From assembly GCA_905221605.1 (NCBI GenBank), contig CAJNDS010002261.1, positions 434,001-498,000 of the forward strand: a DNA stretch of 64,000 bases, given 5' to 3'. Under the pieces are notes generated by a model, which saw only the letters and a program-made list of their open reading frames with translations, was not told the DNA's origin and made no database searches. Positions within the stretch are counted from its first letter, which is position 1. Each line of letters begins with the position of its first letter. Positions 24,701 to 39,700 of this stretch are shown here, piece after piece. The translations under genes and the position numbers were made by a program. The stretch comes from Symbiodinium natans (lineage: Eukaryota > Sar > Dinophyceae > Suessiales > Symbiodiniaceae).

Positions 24701-27700
24701 GATGGTGACCCTAAGGCCTACATGCTTTCTGGGTTTGATCTGACAATCCGTTGGATCTACGCTGGCATCGCATGGATGTCAGGTTCTGTCGGGTTTACGC
24801 TTAGGCCTAAAGGGTTGATGACCGCGGCAGTGTTAAAGGAGGCAGGGAGAAAGGATAAGCCTCTGAACCCCTACTACGCCTGAACCCCATCCATCGGCTC
24901 AAGCCCTAAACCCAGAACTCCCCCTACAATGCGAGGTGCAGCGACTGCAGGATACCCGACTGACGCTGATCAGGTGGGTGGGGGGGGGTTCGTCTTAATG
25001 AAGCTACGCCACTCGATTGACGTTGGGGTTTACCGCTTGGGATGAGTGAAACGAGGAGGACAAGTGACATCTACTCTGCTTGATGAGCATCTATCGAATC
25101 TTTTGGAAGCATGGGTCTAGCGTGCTTTGTGTTGAAGTAGAGATAGAAGAGGACCCCTAAGCCGTCAGATTCGGGGTTTGGGTCCCCCTCCCGACAGCTC
25201 TCTGTTGAAGCCCACGGGAATCGCTCAGGGTGGGTGACCGCTTGAGGTGCTTGGTTGATGCGTTTGGGGTCTCGGCTTCAACGTGCACTGACTTGGGCTA
25301 CAAACACCCGAAATAAGGTTAGGGTGTAGTCTGCTTGTCTTATTTCCCAACTCCTGAACCCAATGCCCAAGACCCGACACTTCCGTAGCTGCTCGTGCCA
25401 TCCCCGAGCCTCCACCCGGACGGTTTCTGATGTTTTTTGAACCAAAGCTGTTTGTTATAATGAAACAGTAGGATTTAGGTTGTTTATTAACAGCAAACAG
25501 GTTCGGGGTTTAGGGTTTAGGGCTTAGGAAACGGAGTGAGACACTTGCCCGTCGAGCACTCGGTCTTGAAAATCCTGATGTGGCGGGCCTAAACCCTAAT
25601 CTTTGGTTGAACCCTAAGCTCTAAAACCCTGAGCCCGAAACCTGAATTCGAGGCGCCGACCCTCGGGTCTAGGCCCCACACCAACAACCCACTCAGCTTA
25701 CCGAAGCCGTGGCAGACGCCGGGCGCAAAGAAGAAGGTCGCGAAGAAGAAGCCCAAGGAGATGTGGGTGTAGGGTTTAGGTTCGGCGGATGTTCCCCTTC
25801 TACCAGCAGTCCTTCATAGGGATATTTAGTAGAGGGTACTACAGTCCCTAATACGGACTGTTAGTAAGGGGGAACATCCCAAGGTTTAGGGTTTCTGGGT
25901 TTCCAGGCTTTATTTGTGTAGGACCTGGTTGTTGTCAGGGTGAGTTCAAGCTGGGAGGGATGAATGGGTTGAACGTTGAACCTGAGTCCGAACCCCTTGC
26001 AATCTCCACTATTCGCAGGGTTTAGCGTTTAGGGTTTTAGGGCTCAGGGTTTAGGGGTGGGGTTTAGGGTTAAAGTGCTTAGCTGAAAGATTGCCTGTTG
26101 TCAGGAGGGCGAGGAAGCCTCGCCGAGTGATGGCGCCGGGGCCACAGCAGCGGAAGCAACCACAAAGCGAAGGAGCCCTAAACCCTAAACCCTGCAAGGA
26201 ATCGAGGTGCAACGGTGCTTAAAAAGGCGCGTTCCCCAAGGTCTCAATTTGCCTAAAGGTTCTAGGCACCTCCCCACTTGACCCCCCGTCTCAAAAGAGC
26301 CCATTTTGGGTTTCGGGGACGACAAAGCCTCGTGAACGTCATCCAATTCACTAACTGCGAAAATCCTCAATCGCAAGCCTCACATGGTTCACGGCTTCAT
26401 GCCTTTCAGTGCTCTGGGGATTGAACTGGAAGAGCCTCCGCACCCATATCCTGAAACTCACTCAATCCAAACCCTTCAAACCTAATTCAAGGCGTTTAGG
26501 GTTCAGGGAAAAGGGCAAAGGGTTTAGGGAAATCCTTCCAACCCTAATCTGAAACCCTAAGCCCCTTGAACCCTAGAGCATTTCACAAACCCTAACCCTT
26601 CAAATCCTAAGCCGGAAACACCTGAAACCCTGTGTAGAAACCTTCAGCCTTCTTAAACCCTAAACCCCAAATAATCCCCAAACCCTTTGAACCCCCAGCT
26701 CAGGCCGCCAAAAAGAAGAAGAAGGATGGGTTTAGGGTTCAGGATTTAGGGTTTAGGGCTTAGGGTTTAGGGTAACCCCGAAAAGCTCCGTATGTATGTC
26801 TGCATGCATGTTTGCATATCTGTCTTATATATAATATACATACCCATACTTGCATACTTATTCAGTTATTTCTATTTATAGGTCCCCCCTTCTCAAGTGC
26901 CTGTCTTTCTGTCTTTCTTTTGCTGTCCGTGTCTTGGTTTTCCACTTTAGAGTTGTAAATTGCGACCGGCTGCACTTGAGAGCTAAGCAGAGTTAGGCTG
27001 GGCTGCGTTGGGGAGCTGAGGGTAAACACATGTAAACAACCTCAGTTCGTCCACATCTACCCAAGTAGGCCCAAGCAACAATTCTCTGCGACTTACTAGG
27101 ATCCCCTGATAAGGGCTCCTTTCGTCCCTCTATGAGCGGGTCCTCAGCCGTAAATTCTACGGGGTCTATGAGGTTGAAGGTTCACGAGCAAAAAAGTCTA
27201 GGTGAGGGTTCCGCGCCCCGCCAGGATGGGGAGGCAACCAAGGGCGAGAAGGGCACCAAGAAGAAGAAGGCGGCAGAATCAACAGCGACAGCCGCATGCA
27301 GCAACAGCAACAGCAGCTGACAGCAGCAGCTTACAACAACAAAAAACCCTGAACTAGTTTAGCATTTAGCTCATCAAAAGGTATAAAGTCCCTCAAAACC
27401 CTAAAAGCCCAAAGCAGGCCCTTAACCCTCTTGGCTCGTGAGTTCGGATTTGGTGTTCGGGATTTGGGGGCTTTTAGGGTTTCGGTGTCGGGTCTAGGGC
27501 CTTCAGGGTTTTAGGGATCAGGGATTTCAGGGAACCCCAGATCCGATGCATAAAGTTTACGGGTTTCGGTTTCGGGTTCTTCAACCACTTGCAAAGGCCA
27601 AGGCGGATACCGGCTTGGGCGAGAAGGGCATGATGGAGGCCGACAAATGCATCACTCCTGAGCCAGAAACAGACAACTTGCGACCTTTTGGTGATATGTC

Positions 27701-30700
27701 ACCCTAGGACCCGGAGTAGGCCCTTATTTCCCTTTTTTAGGGTTGGGTTCCCTTATAATCCCTTAAAAACCAAAAAGGGTGCCCTTAGTATTCCTAGGTT
27801 ACTCCTGGGTCTAGCCCCTAAACCCTACGAGACCCCAAACACCAGGCTTGCGCTGGGAATTATGTGCTGCACAAAGTCCATCGTGGAACCCCATGGAAGC
27901 TCCAGACTCTTTGGCCCAACCCCTTTGGGTTTAGGGTTGAGCCCCGAAGTAGAGTAAGCCTGAAACCCAAGACCCCATGACCCAGGAAACGAGCCCTGTG
28001 ACCCTAGCAAGAAGAAGCTCCATAGCCCTAAGAAGCCTAAACCCTAAACCCTAAGCCCTAAGCCCTAAGCCCTAAGCCCTAAGCCCTAAGCCCTGAGCCC
28101 TGAGCCCTGAGCCCTGAGCCCTGAGCCCTGAGCCCTGAGCCCTGAGCCCTGAGCCCTGAACCCTAAACTGATCCCTCTCCAGGCCGTGGCAGCGGAGGCG
28201 GACATGGCAATCACGGTCCAGGAGCCAGGGCTCGGGGGGTTCACTCTCATACCTGTAGGGTTTTAGGGCTTCGGTTTTAGGGCTTAGGGTTTAGGGTTTA
28301 CCAAGACCCGGCAAGTGGCCCTGTTTCTTCTGCTTTTTGCGGGTTAGGTTTTGGGGATAAGGGTCCCAGATGTTGAAGATCTTGCTCTCAGCGGTTGGCG
28401 ATGGACTTGTGGGCTTTCCGCTTGAGGTCTGGGATAATAGGGTCGTCTAGGGTTTATTGTAGAGTTCGTAAGGATGAGTCCAAGGCGGGTAAGTAGTTCA
28501 CCCAATGTTTGGTAAAATTCTAAGCTTCGTTCCTTTGGCACCTCCCCCGAGCCCCCCAAAACTTGAGAACCACATGTAAGTGTCGGGGGTAAGGCTTTAT
28601 CGGCAACCGAAGATGAGTCCCACAGTTTTTGTTCACCAGCAGCTTCCTACACCCAAGAAGCACTCCGTGCATGGCACGGTACCTGGTATGGTATGGCCAA
28701 GGAGCCGTCGGAGAAGAAGGACGAGGCTCACGTGATAGGTTTAAGTTTGTACAGGGGGTTAGTGTTAGTTGAGGTTCTCAGTATCTTAAGGCCGGTTCAA
28801 GGGCTGACTTATGAGTGCTTATTTCAAGCACACAGTTGATCATCGAGCACACTAGCGTCCTAAACTTCATAAACTCCCCCTACCCAGGACTCGGGGTTTG
28901 AAGCGGTTGAGGGTTCCGGCAGAACTGACACATGTTCGATCCAAGGATGTTCATTCGCGGTGCAAGCTTTAGAGGTTTCCGGGTGTGTCAGGAGCCCTAG
29001 AACTCCTGGCCCCTCAAACCAAGCTTAAGGCCCAAACCCTAATCCCCGGAGCGTTAACCCTGAACCCTTCAACTCCTCAAGCCTCAAAACCGAAGCCCTT
29101 CAAACCCTTCAAACCCTTCAAACCCTTCAAACCCCTTCAAACCCCTCAAACCCTTCAAACCCTTCAAACCCCTTCAAACCCCTCAAACCCTTCAAACCCT
29201 TGAACCCTTGAATTCTAAACCCTAAACCCTAAACCCTAAAAATCTAAACCCCCTTGAGAGCCCTAAGCCGCAACAACGAAGGCGGCGCAGCCGCTGGGCC
29301 CCACCGACGAGGAGCTCGCCAAAGCCGCGGAGATGAAAAAGGCCAGAAGGTTAGGGCTTAGGGTTTAGGGTTTCGGGCATAGAGTTTAGGGTTTAGGGTT
29401 CAGGGTAGGTTTGGGGCTTATATGGTGTAGGCTTCAGGGCTGAGAGACTAGGATTCAGGGGTTTGGGGGTTTAGGGGGTGCAATTGGGAACTGGTGGGGG
29501 CGGGGGGGGAGGTTCAGGGTTTATCTCTCAGGGCGCTTGTAGGGTTGAGGAGTTCAGGGGTGTAGGCTTTAAGGTCCATGGGTTTGGGAGCGAGGAGACA
29601 GGGCCGTTCCCTGGCCCGATGTCGGGCTTGATAGGGTTCAGGGTTTGGGGTTCAAAGTTTAGGGTTTGGGAGACTCAGGCACTGACACCAAACCGCGCAG
29701 CCTCCCATGAAATGCAGCCATGCTCTGCAGGTTTTGCAAGCATCCCACTGGGACCTTTTGGAGCCTCCTAATCACACCAGTCGAGACCCCGCTACCCCGT
29801 CCTGATACCCATGCTTGGTTGGGACTCCTTTTTAATTATCATAGAATTGCGAGGGTTTAGGGGTCAGGCGAGTGAGTGAGAGTAAGCAGCACGCCGCATG
29901 ACAAAGGTGGGGGGGGGGTTAGAGGACTAAACCCCGAGAAAGTAGCTTGGGTGGCTAGGGTGAGATACACTACAGCTAGCATCAGCGAGCTAGCCTACGG
30001 CCCATGACACACCCTATACTCTAAACGCCAACTAAACTCAAAACTCTAAACCTGCAGGCCAAGCAGAAGGCTTCCGACGAGCTGAAAGAAGCCTCGGGCG
30101 CAGGGGATGTGAAGAAGCCACTCAGCTGGGCTTGGTACATACCCTGCAGGGTTGTCGGAAAGGTTACCTTCGAAAGAACCCTGCAAGTGCCCACGAACCT
30201 TCAAGCATGCAAATCAACAAAACCCTAACCCCCAAACCTGCCAATACGGCATATCGGTGTAGAATGGCCGGCAATGTTGGAAAGGAGAACGCCAAAAAAT
30301 GACTGAATCCCCAACATCTTGAAACCCTAAGATTCCCCTAAACAGCTTGAACCCCTTGACTCCTCAGCCCGGTTTACACCCTGAACCCTGAACCCCTGCA
30401 CTCCCGCCCCTTAACCCCCTGGAACCCTCTAAGCCTCCGCTAAGCCCCGGACCTCAGGCTTGAGGCGGCCCTGGAGAAAGCGCGCAAGGCCGAGGTGTGG
30501 CAGCAGGGGCCCGAAACCTCCTCTTGAAGCAGAAGCCCCTATACATGTCAGTACTTTGTTCTACTAGTACTTTATGAGAGTAGATGAGTAGGTGATTAGA
30601 TGATTGTCTTGTTCTATTAATGTACTTTTCCATTCTGAGCTTACGGCCTATACCCTAAATGCTAAACCCTTATCGATTGAGGGTTTAGGCTTTAGAGTGT

Positions 30701-33700
30701 AGGGGTGCAGGTCATTCTGCATCCACCCTAGGCTGGGTGTAGCTTCACAAGCTCTCGTTGCAAGAGACCTCTTTGTGGCTTCACCCCCCAAACCCTTACT
30801 TAAGCCCTCAAACCCTTTAAGCCCTTAAGCCTGAGGGCCTCGAGCCCCAAACCCTGAGGACCCTAAACCCTAAACCCCAAACCCTAAGCCCTAAACCTTA
30901 AACCTTACGCCTTACGCAGGTCTCCGCAGCGGAGATCGAGGCAGCCGAGAAGGCACTCCGGCGGTTCGCGGAGACTTTGTTGCTGGAATTTGGGGTTGAG
31001 GGTTTTAGGTTCAGGGTTTAGGGGTTAGGCTTCAGGTTTTGCCGAGCTGGCGAGCTTTGTGCGATTGAGTTCCACCTCAGAAGAGCTTAGCCGACACCCT
31101 CAGCTTCCTAAACAACCTGACGGAAGCTATCTTGCGTTGTTTCCCTATAAATGAGCCCAAACTCTAGGGTCCTCAAAAAGACCTGATAAGCCAAGCACCC
31201 GGTAACCCCGAAACCCTAAGTCTGAAGCCCGGGCCCTTTCCAGAACTCTGAGCCCCAAACCCCCACACAAGGGGACCGGCACGTAGGCCGAGCACCGCCC
31301 ACCAGGTGCTAGCCACAGAGCGCTTGAGGCAGGAGGCCCGAAAGAAGCTGCAGGCCGCCAAGGACGCTTTTGTTTAGTATGGCTCAGGACTCAGGGTTTA
31401 GAGTTTAGGGTGTAGGGTGGAGGGTTTTTTGGATTTTGGGTTCAGGGTTTAGGGTTCATGGGTTGTAGGGCTTTTAGGGCAGGATCATTGCTGTCGTGGC
31501 TTACGATGACTGCCCTGCTCTATAGACTCCACAACCCTCCTCAACGACGTCCGCTGGATCCGATCCGATGTACGAGCTCTGCCTCGCAGCACAAACAGTT
31601 GTGGACTTTACGTGATGGGTACGGAGTGGATGTGAGGAGCAGTCTCCACTAGAGCCAATCCATCCGCGGCTTCGCTGTCCCTTGGGGCCAGAACCTTCCT
31701 TGAAAACGATTGAAACCCCTCATCCCTAGAATACATGGGAAAACAGGGTTTAGGGCCTCATTGGGTTTTACACCGTATAGTGCTTGTAGGATTTCAGGGC
31801 ATTAGGAATGTAGGGTTTAGGAGTGTTAGTGCTTAGCCTTTTGGGGCTTAGCTTTCTGGAGGTTTCTTGGGGGTTCCTATCAGCAGGTGTATCGAATGTT
31901 GGGGGTTGGGGACACCCCCCTGCTTTGGGAACACCAGTGGTTGTGGGCGGGGTGGCTTTGTGGTTTACTTGTTGGGGTTTTTGGATTGCGGGTTTGGGTT
32001 TTAGAGCTTTGGAGCGCCTTAGATTTTTAGGCTGTTCCCTCAGCTCTGAATTCCCTGGCAAGCCTCCTGCGCAGGACTCCGGCAACGTCGATGCTCTGAA
32101 GGCTCGTGCGCTGCAATGAGTCAGGTTAGGGCTGCACATGAAGGTTCGTGTATTCCAAGTATAGGGGGTGTAAGAAAGTAACCTGTACGTACTATAAACC
32201 TATCTAGGGCACTTGTCACCACTTTGTCGATTGTTTTCGAACTGAGGGTCCCGGGAAGTTTTTTTTGAAAACCAATCAAGGTTATAAGGTGCAATAAGGG
32301 GGATCGAAATTTCCGGATGGGGCTTGAAAGGCTTGAGGGGTTTGGGTTTACATAAGTTCTTAGTTTCTTTGCTAAAGAATCTGTGACTCATCCCCTGAGG
32401 CAAAACCTAAGCCCTAAACAGGTTCGGAGCTTGGGGGTTGTAAATTCCTCACAGGCCAATACTACGCAGCCATGTTATCAGGACAAAGTAGAGCAACGCA
32501 CTCCAATCATTAAGATACGCACAGCGCCCATCACCCTAGCATGCTACCCCTAAACCCTAAACCCTAAACCAACAAGAAACAATAGTGCCCACAATCAGCA
32601 CGAGAGAGCTCGTAAAACCTACGCAGCCAATGTGAAGCCAAAGCCGAGGCAGCCCTGGAGGAAGCCAAGACCTCTGGCTTGGAGGGTTCGGAGCTGAAAG
32701 CAGTGGAGGAGCAGCGGGGAAGGGACGGGGGGGGGGGGGGTTGTCCTTGGTAAGCCCAAAGGGTTTGGGGATTTAGGGGGTTTTAGGCAGGTATAGGGCA
32801 GAGTTAAAAGGAGTGCCATTAGGAGTTCATGGTAATCCAAACCCCCAATCCCCCAAGACCTTAAACCCCCCCCCATCAATCCTCTGCCCCCCCCACATAA
32901 GCCCACCCCCTACAAACCCCCCCCTGGTAAGCGAACCCCAGCAGGACCTGATCGCAGCTGCCGAGTCCAAGGAGAAGGTCGAGGCCGAAACTGCGGGATT
33001 TTGTTTCATTGCTGTATTGTGATGGTCATGATTGTCAGTGTTATTCTGTTCATTATCGTTATTCTGATGATGGCTAGTATTCTTCTTACGATGCTTGTTC
33101 TTGTTATTGCTATTGTTGTCGTCTTCGTTATGTCTTGGTTTTTTGCCTTCAACGTTTTGTGGTTCAGGGTTAGGGGGTTGTCTGTTTCAAGTTTCTCTTG
33201 GCTCAGGGTATGGGAGTTGGTGTTGTGTGTGCTTCTTTCTGGGCGTATGCTTGCAATGCATGCAGAAGGTCTTTGAATGCTTTCGAAGGATCGGCTTCAG
33301 GGTTTGGAGCCTCTCGGCTGTTCAGAGGGTCTTGGGGATGTAAGGGTTTACCAAGTAAGCCCTAAACCCTAACCCCTGAACCCTAAACCGGGTTTTCAGG
33401 TTTCAGGGTGGTCTGCGCAGGGGTCCCCCAGGCGCAAACCTTTGGCCCTAAGGCGGACCAGGTTTGCGAATGTCAGGATCTTTAGCAAATCGTTGGAATT
33501 TTTCTTTGGGAGCGAATTGCTGGCAACCCCTAAGCCTGCACCATTAAGGGCTTAGGGCTTAGGGTTTAAGATTCAGGCTCAATTCAGACTAAACAGCTGC
33601 TCAAAGGCTCAACGCCCCCTGCCAAAGCCGCCAAAACCTACAGACCCTTAACCCTAAACCGTCTGGAGTCGAGTAGAGGGTCCCGTCACTTATGGGGTCT

Positions 33701-36700
33701 CAGGTTGGGGGTTGTAAGACTTACTTGTGAGTAGGAGTAGAAGTAAGGTCCTATGTTGCCAAGCTACAGCCGGTGTTAGCTACCCGCGAACCCATAAAGC
33801 CCAAGCTCTAAAGCTCAAGACCCTGTTGCCCTCAAACCCCAGACCCTACACCCGAAGCCTACGGAACCCTAGAACTCTAAGATTCTAAAGCCTGAAGCCC
33901 CAAACCCTGACCCCTAAATGAGCCCCACACCCCCAAAACAGCAAAAACATCAAAATTTAAAGCCCGGAAGCACCAGCTCTGGGTTCTGTCGCCTGGCTCG
34001 CAGGTCGCGCTCAAAACAGCCACGTCGGAGAGAAATGCCGATCTGGCCTGTTACTTTTTCCCAGAGCCTGACGGAGGGATTAGGGGTTTTCGGGTTTTTC
34101 AGGCTTCTAGGGTTTAGGGTTTTTGGGTTTGAGATGGGGTTTTGGGGTTTAGGGTTTGAAGGTGTCGGGTTTGTTTAGGGTTTCATGGCTTTGTTGTTTC
34201 AGGGGCTTAGGGTTTTAGGGTCGAGGGCTGAGGGGCCTAAGCAGGACGGAGCTTGTTTTGAAGCAACAAGGGCTCGGCGTTTTGGGTGATCAAGTTCGGC
34301 TCCGGGGTTAGGGCCAGGGGGGTGGGTTTCTAGGGGTTTTGGGGCTTGGGGTTCAGGGGACGCAGACTTTGAGGGTTTACTCAGGCCCTACTTCAAAACC
34401 CCAACTGCAGCCCATAGGTTTTTAGAGCTGATGGCTTCGTTGCTAGGCATCCAAAACGAACATGGACAGCCGGAGCCACCTCCCGGCTGATGACAGCAGA
34501 TTTAGAAGCGATTATACGCACGCAGGCCTTTTCTCGGGTACGTACAGCTAAGCCCAGCTACAAGTACGCACATCTCTATCCCCCTTGGGAATTATTTTAA
34601 TTGTTTTTTGTTCATATAAAACCCCACAGGATAATAAAAAGGTTCTAAGGGGAGTGGAAGATGTGTATTTCTTCAAGAAATGTTTTACAGTGCCGCCGGC
34701 CAGGTCCATGGCCTGAAGTTCGCCATCCAGCAAGCAAAGGAGGGGCCTCTGTAGGGTTTAGGGCCTAGGGCTTAGGGCTTAGGGTTTAGGGTTGAGGGTT
34801 TCGGGGGGAGGTTTGGGCGTTCGGGGGTTTAGGACGAGCTCCTGGGTTGCTTGCGGTGACTAAGAAAGAACCAGTGAGCCTTTAACCAGCCTTAGTCCCT
34901 CACTCAGCATACCCCGACAACGGCCCCTAGAAACCACAAACCCTAAACCCTAAACCCTAAACCCTACACCCTAAACCAAAACCCTAAACCCCACAAACCC
35001 TAGAAACCCTACCAGCCCCACAAACCCTAGAAGCCCTACAAACCCCCACAATAAGCTTCAGAATTGCCCCTCTTTCTCGCAGGAGGCCGGCATCGAGGCC
35101 TCCCTCATCAAGGCCGCCGAGGCCTGCTGGGGAGTGAGGGGGATTAAGCTTAGGGTTTAGGGTTTAGGGTTTAGGAAGGCTTTCGGGCTTGGAAGTGGGA
35201 TTGTCGGGTTGTTGGGCTTAGATTGTAGGGTGTTGGGGTTAGATGGTAGGATATCGTAGGGTCTTTGGAGGTTTAGAGCTTGAGGCTTTGTAGGGTTTTG
35301 GAGTTCCAGGGTGTTGGTGCCTGTGGGGTTTTTGAGTTTTTGAGTTTTAGTTTTTGGGGTGCCTTTTGGGTTTTTGGGTTAGGCTTTCGGGCTTTCACGG
35401 TTTTTGTGTTGCGGGATTCTCGGGCTTTGGGGGTTTGGAGGTTTTAGGGTTTTAGGTTCTATCTATCTATATGCATATATGGGTGTTCCCGGGTTCTAGG
35501 ACTTTTGGGCTTTTGGGCTTTTGGGCTTTTGGGCTTTTGGGCTTTTGGGCTTTTGGGCTTTTGGGCTTTTGGGCTTTGGGCTTTTGGGCTTTTGGGATTT
35601 TAGGCTTCTTGGCTTTTAGGACTGCAGGGCGTTAGGGAGGTTAGGGGCTTTAGAGTTGTAGGGGTTGAGGGTTTTAGGGTTGGCGGCTTGAGGGTTTGCA
35701 GGAGGTGTAGGGTTTTTGGGATTCAGGGTTTTGGCGAGTGATCAGTTGGAACCCCAAATAGATGGTCCGCAAAACCCTTTCTCGAACTCTAATATAGTTC
35801 TCCATAAGGGATTGCCATCAAGGTTTCTTGAGCCCTAAACCCTACACCTTGAATGTCTTGGTTGCCGACTGGTACACTTTACTCTTTTTTTGGTTCTGCG
35901 TGCCCTTCTCACGTAACCAACGAAAGAAAGGGTCCCTCATTATAATATGGTTACTGCGCTACTAAGCTGCTGAACCCGCTGCAGGCCCCCAAATGTCAGG
36001 GTTTAGGGCAAGCCCTAAGCCCTAAGCCGTATTCACCAACTCAGGACGTGCTCTTGGTTGAGGAGCCAAAGCTGTTAGCCCGAGAGCAACTTGCTGAGGC
36101 AGCTGGTTGAGGGGTCGGAGGTGGCAAGACTAGGGGTTTAGGGTTCAGGGTGGTTTAGAGGTCAGGGTGTTTGGTGTTGGGGTTTAGCCCCCCGGAGGCC
36201 TCGCAACGAGCACCCTGTTCACAGGTTCCAATATGGACCTCCAGGTTCCTAAACCCTAAACCCTAAACACTACCTGAGCTGATCCCTAAGCACCTTCCAG
36301 TCTTCCCACGCAAAGGAAGCATTTATAGTTCAGGATTTAGGGCTTTGTGGGTTTAGAGTTTACTGGGTTTTGAGTGCACGGGGTTAAATGCTTATAGGTC
36401 TCGGGCTTGTCGTGTTTACGTTTGAATGCGCAGAAATTTGGGCTTCTTAAGCCCTGCCCATAAATTCACCCAAGTCCCACGGCCCCAGAAATGTGACTTG
36501 CCTGGTTCAGGCTTGCCAGCAGGTGACCAAGGCAGGCTTGATAGCAGCCTCCTCAGAGACCGAGCCCTTGTTTGGGGCTTAGAGTTCAAGGTAGAGGGGT
36601 TTTGGGTGAGGGTTGCATGCTATCGGACTTAAGATTCAGGGTTTAGGGATCAAGGTTGGATCACCTGCTAAGAGCCCCCCCGCCAGATAGGCAACTAAAG

Positions 36701-39700
36701 TATTGCGACTCCGCCATCCAGTTTTTAGATGATTACACTTACACCCTATACCCTAAACCCTCAACCCCTCAACCCCTCAACCCCTCAACCCCTCAACCCC
36801 TCAACCCCTCAACCCCTCAACCCCTCAACCCCTCAACCCCTCAACCCCTCAACCCCTCAACCCCTCAACCCCCAACCCCTCAACCCCTCAACCCCTCAAC
36901 CCCTCAACCCCTCAACCCCTCAACCCCTCAACCCCTCAACCCCTCAACCCTACAGGAAGGGTTCGGGATTCTGGGGTGAATTTGTAGGGCTCTCGGGTGG
37001 TGAGCGGAGGTAGGAAACAGCCGATTCCCTGTGGGGTTTTTCGGGGGTGGTTCGGGCCTCAGATAGAGGGTCTAGGGTTAAGTGTTTAGGGTTTAGGGTT
37101 TAGGACCCAAAACCCTAATAGTTGAGGGCTTTAGGTGCGCCAAACACGCTCACCAATCGCCCGAGGCGGCAATCGAGGCCAGCAAGAAAGCAAACCTCGA
37201 CGCTGGCGAGTACGCCAAGGCTTTGAGAATTCTGCAGCAACCCCGCGCTTAGGAAGGCTTGCTCAATTTCGGGTTTACGGTTTAGGCAGGGTCTACGGGT
37301 CAGAGTGCCAGCCCTTTTCCCTGGACCCCCCGCCGATTCCTAAGCCTAAACCCCAATCCCTGGAACCCTGAACCCCCAACCCTAAGCCATGCAATTTGTG
37401 TGATGGCTCCAAGGGCACCTTGGGGGGATCCTTGAGAACTGAAGAGTGGTTTGGCTTTTCGCCTGAAAATATTTTGAAAATGACAATAAATTCCTGAGGC
37501 CCTGAAGCCCCTAAGCCGCTAAGACCTCAAAGCAAGTCCAACCCTAGAGGCCCTACGGAGTCCCAAGCCCCAAGCCCAATCAATCCTCAGCCAACCGAAG
37601 AAAAACGCAACTCACAGGCCATCAGCCCTAAACTTGGTCAAGCTCCGGCTTCCATTGCAGGCAGAGGAGCTTCTGAGGCGCGAGGAGGAGAAGGAGCCGA
37701 GCAGTTTCAGCAGAGGGTTTTGGAGAGCTGCAGGACGTAGGCCCTCAACACCCTCAACCCGAGACCCTGCGCCTCTCCACACAGGCTTTTGCCAAGCTTG
37801 ATTCCCCAAGCCCGAGGAGAAGCCCTAAGCCCTAAACTTTCAGGCCCGGTCATTACTTCTTGGTGGTACCATTCAGGTACAAAACTCCGTATGACTATAG
37901 GACCAAAAGGGACCTTACTTCAGAGAACCCACCCTACTTGAAGGTCCTTAAGGGACGTGGGTTGAGAGCAAGGGCCTAGGGACTTTCTGGGAGATTACCA
38001 GCTGAATTTTGGGTTTCTATTGCAGGGAACAGTTTCGAGCTTGCCCGACCCCACAACAGCGGGTTCGGTTGGTTAGCTTCAGGGTTGCACAATGTAGGCT
38101 TTGGGACGAAGGCTTGCAAGGGCTTATATAAAACCCTAAAGACTATACACCCCTCAACCCTGAAGCCCTGAACCAGGAACCCTAAACCCTAAACCTTAAA
38201 CCCTGAGCCCTACACCCTAAACCCTGAGCCCTAAACCCTAAACCCTAAACCCTGAGCCCTAAACCCTAAACCCTAAACCCTAGTGTGCCCGTGTGCCAGG
38301 AGAAGCTGCTGAAGCGGGTCAACGAAGTGCTCGCGGAGTCCCAGCAGGCGGGGCTCCTTCGGCTTGTGGTTTAGTAGCCTGGGGGCTTGGGACTCATCCT
38401 AATAACCCCAAACCCCAAGCCTTACGTCATGGCCTTTACCGAGAGCCTTACGCGACAGGCGGGGTCCAGGGCTTCAAGAGCGTTTCAGGTTGGCGGAGGC
38501 TTTGCAGAGTTGAAGCTCCTAAATCACCAAAAATCCGAACCCATGCGCAAAACCCCAAACCCTCAGCGCAATCTGGCCCGCAAGCCGAACCCTGCAGGTT
38601 TGAAGTTTAGGCTTTGCGTGCTGGGAGTTCTCGGACATCGACGTCGGGCGTAGCGCCCGAAGACCGTGAACCGCTCAGACCTAACCTCGGTAGACTTTCC
38701 CCTTATTGGTTTTAATAGCATCACATTCAGAAATAGTTGTTCAGAGGGTTTTACGGGCCCTCCTAGTAACATGCAAGCTGAACAGCAAGCCCTTGACCCT
38801 CCTCCCTTGAGCTGACACTCACGAGGTCGACATGAAGAGCATCGACGCTCTCCGGGAAATGCGCGAGAAGCTTCAGACGGCCTTGAAGGACCGATTGAGG
38901 TTAAGGGTTTAGGGCTTAGGCTTGAGTTTACAAGGTTTGGGGTCGTGAGCTCAGGGTTTAAGAGCTTGGGTTTGGGTTTGGTGCGTGAGCCTGCAACGGG
39001 TGACATCAGACAGCCCGCCTCAACCTCGAATCCCCTAAACCCTACACCCCACCAGACATCCTAAACCGCAATGCTAGCACCTTCCCCCCATCCCCCCCAA
39101 GGTTTGAGCTTCTTGTCTTGTAGGTTGCTACTAAGAACAGTTCTTTATACAGCAAGGGTTTTTGGACCAAGAGCCTCCAAAGAAACACCATGCACCTCTT
39201 GAGCTAATGCCCTAGCCCCCAAGCCCAAAACCCCGGGAGCCAGGAAGCTCTTGCGGCCGGCGTTGCAGAGACCGCCCCGCGGCTGATTTCAGTTTTGTGT
39301 TGCCATGCCAGGGCGGGTTTAGGGTTTGTCGGGTTTGAGGCCAGGGAGGGAAGGATGAACCAGGACTGCGTTATTCCAAAGAAGCGGATTTGCCCTAAGC
39401 CACCCTGCAGAGGGCCAACCCCGAAAGGTGGGGGTGAGAAGCGCTCCGAGGACCTTGTAGCCATCGACCAGCGGCGCAAGAAGCTGCACAACGCCGTGGA
39501 GGTGGCCAGAAGTTCGGGCTTTTTAGACTCTAGGGTTTTAGGGGTAATCATGTGGGCCTCTCCCTCCGAATCCCTCATCCGTAAGCCCCCTAATTCTTAA
39601 CCCTAAACCTCCCAGCCCTGCACGCCGAAAACCCCCCCAAACCCAACCCAAACCCCAAACCCCAAACCCCAAAACCCCCCAAACCCCAAACCCCAAATCC

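Noticed and set aside
36757-36952. CRISPR-like regular array
   Set aside because: Units are contiguous simple repeats with no unique spacers, and the genome is eukaryotic.
36656-37013. Pro/Leu/Asn/Ser/Thr/Gln repeat protein
   Set aside because: The CAACCCCT array; the frame has no other support.
37785-37810. Extra kinesin stalk exon AFAKLDSP
   Set aside because: Its only usable donor leaves a phase that puts a stop in the next exon; joining 37693 directly to 38300 is in phase.
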